DNA from: JAPWJZ01 sp964575605 | GTDB taxonomy: Bacteria; Pseudomonadota; Alphaproteobacteria; Micavibrionales; UBA2020 | Assembly: GCA_964575605.1 (NCBI GenBank) | Contig: CAZNRN010000014.1 | Span: 27,444-91,443 of the forward strand | Reading direction: 5' to 3' | Length of the DNA stretch: 64,000 bases | In this document: one piece after another, positions 1 to 7,000 of the stretch | How positions within the stretch are numbered: the first letter of the stretch is position 1 | Layout: each line of letters begins with the position of its first letter | The notes under the pieces: generated by a model | Told to the model about the DNA's origin: nothing | What the model saw: only the letters and a program-made list of their open reading frames with translations | Database searches by the model: none | Made by a program: the position numbers and the translations under genes

Positions 1-1
1 G

Positions 2-946
2 GAAGGCCCTGCCAGCTGCACCGTGATGGGCAAGATCGTGCGCGTCGATGCCGATAAACGCTCGGCCATCGTCACACTGCTGGAGATTTCCGGCTCGTCG
101 ACGCAAATGGGCTGCGTTGAGACCGGCGCGCAGGCGATGGTCGACAAAAAAGCCGAAGTCAACGTGATGGTGGACTCATCCACCCCGCCGCCCGCCGTGG
201 GCGTCGGCGATATCGTGTTTATCGTGGTGGGCGAGGGCGGGGCGCTCAGCTTCCAGACCTTCTTCCAGAGCACCGAGCAGATCGACGAGATCGTGGGGGA
301 GGCGCAGATACACTTCGATAATAAACTCGAGCGCCAGAAATGGCTTTACGCCATCAAATCCTTCATCGGCACGCAGCTGGTGGTGGACGCACTGGTGCAG
401 CGCATCGATCCGGATACCACCAGCAAGGAACGCCGCCTCGGCGCCGCGCTGATGCTGATTATATTGGCGCAGGACAAACAAACCGTGCCGCCCGACGCGC
501 TGCAAACCGCGATGCGTATCGGCCTGATGGAAAGCCGCAAGACGGCCGTCGGCAACAGCATCAGGCTCTTTCCCGCCGACCCCTATCAGGTTGTGAACCA
601 GCTGCAGGTGATGCTGCGCGACAAGGAAGGCGTGCCCGACCCCTTCGCCACCATCGTGGCGCTAGGTGAAATGGGCAGCATCGCGACCCGCGCGCTGGGC
701 GACGTCATCGACCGCATGAACGACGCCAACATCGGCATGGTCCGCGACAAGAAAGAAGAAGCCGACATCTTCCGCGCCGCCGTCGAGAAAATGCACGGCG
801 AAGACGACGCCGCGAAATACTTCCTGAAACGCGCCATGAACAAGGAAATCAAAGACCCCATCGGCCCCCTTGCCGAAGGCATGTGCGCGCTGAAAGGCGA
901 CACGACGATGCTCCAAAAAGTGGCCGAGTGGTGTAAGAGCCGCTAG
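2..946 (+). CDS. Unknown protein, probably 5'-truncated by window edge
   Basis: No family is recognised. The first possible start is a GTG at 23 followed by ATG at 26, but the frame is open to the window edge and no ribosome binding site sits at the right distance, so the gene probably begins upstream. From the GTG there are 307 residues: a beta-rich start with alternating Val/Ile, then from about residue 110 a mostly helical region rich in Ala, Leu and charged residues, with no signal peptide or membrane segment. It is soluble by appearance. It reads toward the minus-strand Rhs locus, leaving a gap that holds only an Rhs scar. Confidence 0.6.
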   Translation, partial: EGPASCTVMGKIVRVDADKRSAIVTLLEISGSSTQMGCVETGAQAMVDKKAEVNVMVDSSTPPPAVGVGDIVFIVVGEGGALSFQTFFQSTEQIDEIVGEAQIHFDNKLERQKWLYAIKSFIGTQLVVDALVQRIDPDTTSKERRLGAALMLIILAQDKQTVPPDALQTAMRIGLMESRKTAVGNSIRLFPADPYQVVNQLQVMLRDKEGVPDPFATIVALGEMGSIATRALGDVIDRMNDANIGMVRDKKEEADIFRAAVEKMHGEDDAAKYFLKRAMNKEIKDPIGPLAEGMCALKGDTTMLQKVAEWCKSR

Positions 947-999
947 GACTTTCAAGGAATCCCCTGCAAAGCAAAGGATGCGCAGCATCGCCGCCGCGG

Positions 1000-1066
1000 G
1001 TTTCCTGCGACTGCGTGACGCGGCCGAGGCTGTCGTACTGGTATTTGGTGGTGCCGGTGGCGTCGA
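1000..1066 (-). pseudogene. Rhs core scar (67 bp)
   Basis: These 67 bases match 2974-3040 of the neighbouring displaced Rhs core with one difference. Read on the minus strand they encode the YD-repeat segment DATGTTKYQYDSLGRVTQSQ. The adjoining bases to about 1085 look like a different YD segment (TYNGF), so the join is chimeric. No open frame surrounds it. It is best explained as debris from recombination between Rhs cores that displaced a toxin tip. Confidence 0.75.
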
Positions 1067-1129
1067 AGCCGTTGTAGGTGTGGGTTCACATACTGTTGAG
1101 GAAAATATTTTCAGAGGGTGCGAATTGGC

Positions 1130-1411
1130 TCATTGTAGTTTTTCCACAGAGATGGTTTGGATGTCGCCATCAAATGATTCCTTTACACACGCGCTAATCA
1201 AGTCGGAAAACTCGTCCATTAATGCTGAACCAGTTTCGTCAAAGTCGTTTTCCGCTTGTAACAAAAGTGCGGAATGCTCCCATTTGCACACGACATTTTG
1301 ATGCCAAGGTCGGCTTTTGAATTCTTGTGCGATATCAACTGCTGCCTTTGCTCCTTCATGTGGGGGAACGCCTTTGCAAGACAGCGTTATACGGTACGTA
1401 ATCTTACTCAC
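1130..1411 (-). CDS. Candidate immunity protein of the displaced Rhs HNH-like tip
   Basis: A 93-residue protein whose start overlaps the 3' end of the displaced Rhs gene by 8 bp, the usual position of the immunity gene in Rhs/contact-dependent toxin loci. It has no signal peptide or membrane segment, so it would act in the cytoplasm. An acidic C-terminal half (residues about 55-82, with many Asp/Glu) could suit binding to a basic nuclease surface. I do not recognise the family. The immunity role is inferred from position and translational overlap. Confidence 0.6.
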   Translation of the reverse strand: MSKITYRITLSCKGVPPHEGAKAAVDIAQEFKSRPWHQNVVCKWEHSALLLQAENDFDETGSALMDEFSDLISACVKESFDGDIQTISVEKLQ

Positions 1412-3317
1412 TCTGTTGCTCCTTGATAGCTTTTACTTTTCCACCCTGCACGTTGCTGCAATTGAGACATTGCGGGAGATAACCTTGTTCACCACCAGGA
1501 GGGTTGAGAGCTTTAGGCGGCTGGTGATCTCCTACCCAATTTCCTGATTTAGTTCCGGGGTCTGAAGTTCCACAAGTATGGCATCCATGCTCTTTGCCTT
1601 CCTCATTTATTTTTTCTTGCTGTTCCTTATTGGGTCGGGCTCCCGGTCCAGCTGGTACCGGCGTTCCCGCGTAAGGCCCAGGTCCTACTTCTGGTGGGAC
1701 TACTGGCTTCTCTTCGGGTTCTTCATTATTTAAAATGGAGGGGCATTGTAGCGGATGCGATTGATACCACCATAAAGTTAAAGCCGAGGCTGCCGTAAGT
1801 GTAAGGCCAGCTAAACAGACTGGATTGGGGCCCGCAAAGCACGCGAGGTCTAAAGCGTTGCGACCCGTTGGGTCAATCCGCATCACCGGATTTTGCTCAA
1901 CATAGCCGAAGGTGTTAAGGCCACCGACGAGTCCAATCGGATCACTGCTGATATACCTGCCGATAGCAGGGTTATAGTAACGGTTCCAGTTGTAGAACAG
2001 CCCGGATTCGGAGTCGTAGTATTGGCCGGGCATGCGGAGGTTTACGGTGACTGTGGCGGTTGGGGTGCTGGTGCCGAAGGCGTCGTTGTTCCAGCTCCAT
2101 ACTTGGGTGCCTGCGGCGTTGGTGGCGAAGCGCGGGGTGCCGAGGTGGTCGGTGTGGAGGTAGGCTACCGTTTCGGGGCTGCCTGCGGTGACTTGTGCTA
2201 GCGGGGTGCCGTTGAGGTAGATGTATTCGCGGACGAGGGCTCCGGCGGTGGTGTACTCGCCGTACAGCAATCCGCCTGCGCCATAGACGTAGTGAGTGGT
2301 GGTGCCGCCGGTTACTTTATTGGTGCGCTGGTTGTAGGCGTTGTAGGTGTAGGTCGCCGTCGATGTGCCGCTGATTTTGTATTCCTTCATCAGGCCGGCG
2401 TTGCTCCAGACGTAGCCGTTGGTGCCGATGGCGGTGATGTTGCCGGCGGAGTCGTAGGTGTAGCTGGTGCCGCCGACGGCGCTGATTTTGTTGCTGGTGC
2501 TGGGCACGGTCGTTGTTGTCGTGCTGCCCTGCACCTTGGTAAGTCGGTTGTCGGTGGCGTCGTAGGTGTAGCTGGTGGCGGCGCCTGCGTTCTCGGCGTT
2601 GACGCGGTTGAGGGCGTCGTAGCCGTAGGTGGTGGCGCCAGCCTGCGTCACGTTGCTGTTTTTGTCGGTGGTGTAGGTCCAGTTGGCGATGCCGCCGCTG
2701 ATGGTGCGGTTGGTGGGGTTGTAGTCGGTGTCGAAGGTGGCCGACAGGGTTTTGCTGTTGCCGTAGGTCAGCGCATTCAACGGGCCGAACGGGAGGTAGG
2801 TGATGCTGCTGGCAAGGTTCGTGGCGCTGCCGTTGATCGGGGCGGCGACGTTGCTGACCAGGCCGTTGGCGTTCCTTGTGTAGGTGACGACGCGGCCAGA
2901 GGGCATTGTTATCGTCGCGATATTGCCGGCGAGGTCGTAGGTGTAGGACGTTGTGAACGTCAGGGCGCCGCGTGTTTCCTGCGACTGCGTGACGCGGCCG
3001 AGGCTGTCGTACTGGTACTTGGTGGTGCCGGTGGCGTCGACGACCTGGCAGAGGTGGCCTTTGTAGGGCGTGCCGCAGCCGCTGCTGGAATCGTAGGTGA
3101 GCGTGACGTTCAGGCTCGTCTCGGCGGGATAACTGACGGTCAGCGGCCTGTTCAGCGCGTCATAGGTGAAGTTGGTCACCACGCTCCGCGCATCCGTGCG
3201 CTGCGTCACGTTGCCCGCTTTATCAACCACATAGGAGAGCGTGCCGCGGTCCGGGCTGGTCTCGCCCGTCACGTCGCCGAAGGCGTTGTAGGTATAGATG
3301 GTTGTGTTGTGGAGCAT
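1404..3317 (-). CDS. Displaced (orphan) Rhs core with HNH-like nuclease tip
   Basis: 637 residues that begin inside the YD-repeat shell. The first ~460 are nearly identical to residues about 1105-1565 of the complete Rhs protein at 4051-9222. The core ends in the usual RYISSDPIGL block, followed by a different tip. The tip has a hydrophobic stretch, a Pro-rich linker, and at about residues 575-625 a Cys pair (CHTC), a DHQPP motif and a second pair (CLNC), a layout typical of treble-clef HNH/endonuclease VII-type toxins. There is no signal peptide or N-terminal repeat region. A weak GGAG precedes the ATG, so expression is possible. It is probably a silent tip cassette that can recombine into the complete gene through the shared core. 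Confidence 0.75.
   Translation of the reverse strand: MLHNTTIYTYNAFGDVTGETSPDRGTLSYVVDKAGNVTQRTDARSVVTNFTYDALNRPLTVSYPAETSLNVTLTYDSSSGCGTPYKGHLCQVVDATGTTKYQYDSLGRVTQSQETRGALTFTTSYTYDLAGNIATITMPSGRVVTYTRNANGLVSNVAAPINGSATNLASSITYLPFGPLNALTYGNSKTLSATFDTDYNPTNRTISGGIANWTYTTDKNSNVTQAGATTYGYDALNRVNAENAGAATSYTYDATDNRLTKVQGSTTTTTVPSTSNKISAVGGTSYTYDSAGNITAIGTNGYVWSNAGLMKEYKISGTSTATYTYNAYNQRTNKVTGGTTTHYVYGAGGLLYGEYTTAGALVREYIYLNGTPLAQVTAGSPETVAYLHTDHLGTPRFATNAAGTQVWSWNNDAFGTSTPTATVTVNLRMPGQYYDSESGLFYNWNRYYNPAIGRYISSDPIGLVGGLNTFGYVEQNPVMRIDPTGRNALDLACFAGPNPVCLAGLTLTAASALTLWWYQSHPLQCPSILNNEEPEEKPVVPPEVGPGPYAGTPVPAGPGARPNKEQQEKINEEGKEHGCHTCGTSDPGTKSGNWVGDHQPPKALNPPGGEQGYLPQCLNCSNVQGGKVKAIKEQQSE
1932..3310. 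repeat. Direct repeat of Rhs core, downstream copy
   Basis: About 1.38 kb nearly identical to 4528-5909 in the same orientation. Identity begins at the DPIGL junction with the tips and ends near the start of the displaced gene. One patch near 2960-3060 differs (ETRGALTFTTSYTYD against ENRGGGLTLASSYTYD) and accounts for a 3-bp length offset. Homologous recombination between the copies could exchange the C-terminal tips. Confidence 0.85.
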
Positions 3318-3366
3318 GCGCTCCGATAAAAATCAATTTGCTTCGATAGATTTAACCATAACTGCC

Positions 3367-3567
3367 TCACTCCAAATCGTCTAGCTCAGGAAAGTGCTTA
3401 TATAAGACTTCTAATATATCCATCTGAATTTTTCCAATCGAAAGGCCAACGCCCTTTTTTATTTGTTCATATTCCTCGTATTGGTTATCAATGCTCAGTA
3501 TAGAAGTAAGCTCAGTGATAGATTTAATAGCCAACTCGTGAATTTTTTTTGCACATTCTATTTTCAT
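3367..3567 (-). CDS. Small helical protein, orphan immunity candidate
   Basis: A 66-residue protein. I chose the ATG at 3567 over an upstream in-frame ATG because GGGGAGA lies just upstream of it. It is AT-rich compared with the Rhs core, acidic and helical, and ends in PELDDLE. It sits between the complete Rhs locus and the displaced core, with no toxin tip directly upstream, as expected if its cognate tip was lost or replaced. The family is not recognised; the immunity role is inferred from context only. Confidence 0.5.
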   Translation of the reverse strand: MKIECAKKIHELAIKSITELTSILSIDNQYEEYEQIKKGVGLSIGKIQMDILEVLYKHFPELDDLE

Positions 3568-3605
3568 TTCATAGTCTCCCCATACATTTTCTATAGCATA
3601 GTTCT

Positions 3606-3800
3606 GGGGACACAATACTTATCTCCTTCAAAAATAATTACGTGATAGATGCTAACATAAAATTTAGCGGAATTAAGTATTCTGTCCCCCCGAATTCTTG
3701 CCCCCGAATTCTAAGTATTGTGTCCCCCGAATTCCGTAGCATCGCCGTCGAAGCGCGTCAGCGCTTCGACGTGCTAATTGGTACGTGTCCCTCGAATTCC
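3606..3800. repeat. REP-like repeat cluster with inverted GGGGACAC units
   Basis: A 16-bp unit, GGGGACACAATACTTA (3606-3621), recurs inverted and perfect at 3712-3727, and again with one mismatch at 3674-3689. GTCCCCC-GAATTC-type cores also occur near 3698-3710 and 3786-3800. Between them lies a perfect 11-bp stem with a 4-base loop (arms 3746-3756 and 3761-3771). Such arrays resemble the short repeats often found around REP-associated tyrosine transposases, but no transposase is present here. The cluster separates the complete Rhs locus from the displaced modules. Confidence 0.6.
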
Positions 3801-3805
3801 GTCAC

Positions 3806-4051
3806 CTATTGTCTTGCGTACTTTAATAAGAGATCAATCATCTCATCTACTGTGCTTACTTCCAGCCAAGCATCAATAGGCGGCTTCGCGCCTGTTGCTT
3901 TTTCAAGATTAACTATAGCTTCCGTTGCATCATCAGATATGAGGCGCAGATCTTTTATAATTGAGGATTTTCCCTCAATTTGCAGGCCTTTACGGACTTT
4001 TTTTGTTAGTTCCGCTATCACCAGTTCTTTAATTTTCTCGCGTTCGCTCAT
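3806..4051 (-). CDS. Acyl-carrier-protein-like protein coupled to Rhs; candidate immunity protein
   Basis: 81 residues. Residues 34-39 (DLRLIS), the following helix (EAIVNLEKATG) and the end (VSTVDEMIDLLLKY) align by eye with the acyl carrier protein fold: DLGADS, helix II, and TTVxDxIDYI. Ser39 falls on the phosphopantetheine serine, but the preceding Asp of the usual DSL motif is Ile. Its ATG shares a base with the stop codon of the complete Rhs gene (TAATG), with GGAGGA just upstream, so the two are translationally coupled. That position is typical of an immunity gene. Whether it carries a prosthetic group or only borrows the fold is unknown. Confidence 0.6.
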   Translation of the reverse strand: MSEREKIKELVIAELTKKVRKGLQIEGKSSIIKDLRLISDDATEAIVNLEKATGAKPPIDAWLEVSTVDEMIDLLLKYARQ

Positions 4052-7000
4052 TATAATCCTCCACTAGCAGTGCATGTCGCTGTGCATGTTCCTATACTAG
4101 ATAAATCATATATCCACAGGCCTCGTACAAAATATCCGTTCGCACGGCCGAAGGCATAAAAAGGATTACTAGTGCCAAGCACTTGGAAAGGAAGTTGGGG
4201 AATGCTCATGCCACGCTGTCCTAACAAATATCCGCTATAACTAATAGGATTCGTAATTTTACTTGAGCCAAAAGAAGAAGGGAGACCAAGGGCACTTTTT
4301 GGCAACGGGGCGGCAGCTGCGGTACAAACTCCTTGTGCAGTGTTGTAGGTGGTGTTGTTAAACATTTCACTAGCGCAAGATACCATACATTTTTCAACTG
4401 TTGTCAACTCGGGTGGTGCAAAGGGGTCGATACCTAATGTTACTGTGGGACTTTCGAGGCCTTTAGGATCAATTTCATTAACTGGGTTAGCGTCGACATA
4501 AAGAAATAAATTCAAGCCGCCTTTCAGCCCAATCGGGTCACTGCTGATATACCTGCCGATGGCGGGGTTATAGTAACGGTTCCAGTTATAGAAGAGGCCG
4601 CTTTCGGAGTCGTAATACTGCCCTGGCATGCGCAGGTTGACGGTGACTGTGGCGGTTGGGGTGCTGGTGCCGAAGGCGTCGTTGTTCCAGCTCCAGACTT
4701 GGGTGCCTGCGCTGTTGGTGGCGAAGCGGGGCGTGCCGAGGTGGTCGGTGTGGAGGTAGGCGACTGTTTCGGGGCTTCCGGCGGTGACCTGCGCCAAGGG
4801 TGCGCCGTTCAGGTAGATGTATTCCCTGACCATTGCGCCTGCTGTTGTGTATTCGCCGTAGAGGAGGCCGCCTGCGCCGTAGACGTAGTGGGTGGTGGTG
4901 CCGCCGGTTACTTTTTTCGTTCTTTGGTTGTAGGCGTTGTAGGTGTAGGTGGCGGTGCTGGTGCCGCTGATCTTGTATTCTTTCATCAGGCCGGCGTTGC
5001 TCCAGACGTAGCCGTTGGTGCCGATGGCGGTGATGTTGCCGGCGGAGTCGTAGGTGTAGCTGGTGCCGCCGACGGCGCTGATTTTGTTGCTGGTGCTGGG
5101 CACGGTCGTTGTTGTCGTGCTGCCCTGCACCTTGGTAAGTCGGTTGTCGGTGGCGTCGTAGGTGTAGCTGGTGGCGGCGCCTGCGTTCTCGGCGTTGACG
5201 CGGTTGAGGGCGTCGTAGCCGTAGGTGGTGGCGCCAGCCTGCGTCACGTTGCTGTTTTTGTCGGTGGTGTAGGTCCAGTTGGCGATGCCGCCGCTGATGG
5301 TGCGGTTGGTGGGGTTGTAGTCGTTGTCGAAGGTGGCCGACAGGGTTTTGCTGTTGCCGTAGGTGAGGGCGTTCAAGGGGCCGAAGGGCAGGTAGGTGAT
5401 GCTGCTGGCAAGGTTCGTGGCGCTGCCGTTGATGGGGGCGGCGACGTTGCTGACCAGGCCGTTGGCGTTTCTGGTGTAGGTGACGACGCGGCCGCTGGGC
5501 AGGGTGATGGTGGCGATGTTTCCGGCGAGGTCGTAGGTGTAGCTGCTCGCCAGCGTCAGCCCGCCGCCGCGGTTTTCCGAGGCGCTCGTCACGCGGCCCA
5601 GCACGTCGTAGACGTAGGTGGTGGTGCCCGTGGCGTCGGCGACGGTGCAGAGGCGGCCTTTGTAGGCCGTGCCGCAGCCGCTCGAGGCGTCATAGGTGAG
5701 GGTGACGTTCAGCGCGGTCTCGGCGGGGTAGGCCACGGTCAGCGGGCGGTTCAGCGCGTCATAGGTGAAGTTCGTCACCACGCTCCGCGCGTCCGTGCGC
5801 TGCGTGACGTTGCCTGCTTTATCAACGGTATAGCTAAGTGTGCCGCGGTCAGGGCTGGTCTCCCCCGTCACGTCGCCGAAGGCGTTGTAGGTATAGGTGG
5901 TGGTATGGTTGCGCTGGTCCTTGACCGAGTTCACGTCGTCCAGCCCCGTATAGCCCAGCGTGGTGACGCCGCTTAAGGCATTGGTGGAGGTTTGCAGGCG
6001 CTGCAGCGGGTCGTAGGTATAGCCGGTGACATTGGTCTTCGGGTCGGTATAGCTGGTGAGGTTGCTGTTCTTGTCATAGCCGAAGGTCGCCGTCTGCGCA
6101 GGCGTCGCGGCGCCGACGGAGGTGAGCAGCCGCATCAGCTCGTCAAAGGTCTGCGTGTGGATGTAGGTCCGCGCAGGGGTGGAATTTTTCACCTCGACCT
6201 GCGTCGCATTGCCCGCATTGTTGAGCGTGTAAGTGACGGTATTGTTGAGCGAATCCTTGATGCCCGTGAGCCGCTGCGCATTGTCGTAGCTGTACTCGAC
6301 GAAGACGCTGTTGGGCAGCGTAACCTTGGTCAGGTTGCCGTTGAAGTCGTAATCGAAGTCATAAACGGCGGCAAGCCCGGTGCCGGAGGCGCGGGTGGCG
6401 GTGTCGAGCCATCCGTTGCTGTCATAGGTGATGACGGTGTTGATGCCGTTCGGGTCCTGCACGGTGGTGGGGCGGCCGGCGGAATCGCGCGCGGTGATGC
6501 TGGTGACCTGGGAGAGCGCATTGGTGACGGTGGTGAGGTTGTAGTTGCCGTCATAGGCGTAGGAGGTGATGTCGGAGACATCGGTTCTGGGCCCGTCGAC
6601 CTGCTGCAAACGCCCGAGGATGACGTTGCCGCTGCCGTCGGTGCCGTTGGAATAATAGGAATAGGTGGTGATGCGCGTGGCCGATGTGGCGGTATCGGTC
6701 TCCGTCATGGTGACGAGGCGGCCGTAGGTGTCGTAGTCGAAGTCGGTGGTGAGGCCGGGTTCGCTGACGACGTCGGGCAGATTGAAGGTGGCGTCCCAGG
6801 TGATGGTGGTGATGCGCTGGTAACCGCTGCTGACGGCTTCGGCTATTTTGGTGACGTTGCTGCGGCTGTCATAGGCATAGCGCGTGACGACGTTCTGCCA
6901 GTCGGTCTTGCCGACGATGCGCCCCAGCTTGTCGTAGTTGTAGTATTTGTTGGAGGCCGGGCAGTTGGTGGAGGCGACGCCGTCCAGCTGGATCAGGCGG

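Noticed and set aside
3806..4051. A standard fatty-acid AcpP gene
   Set aside because: The DSL motif is altered, no fab genes are near and the gene is coupled to an Rhs toxin gene.
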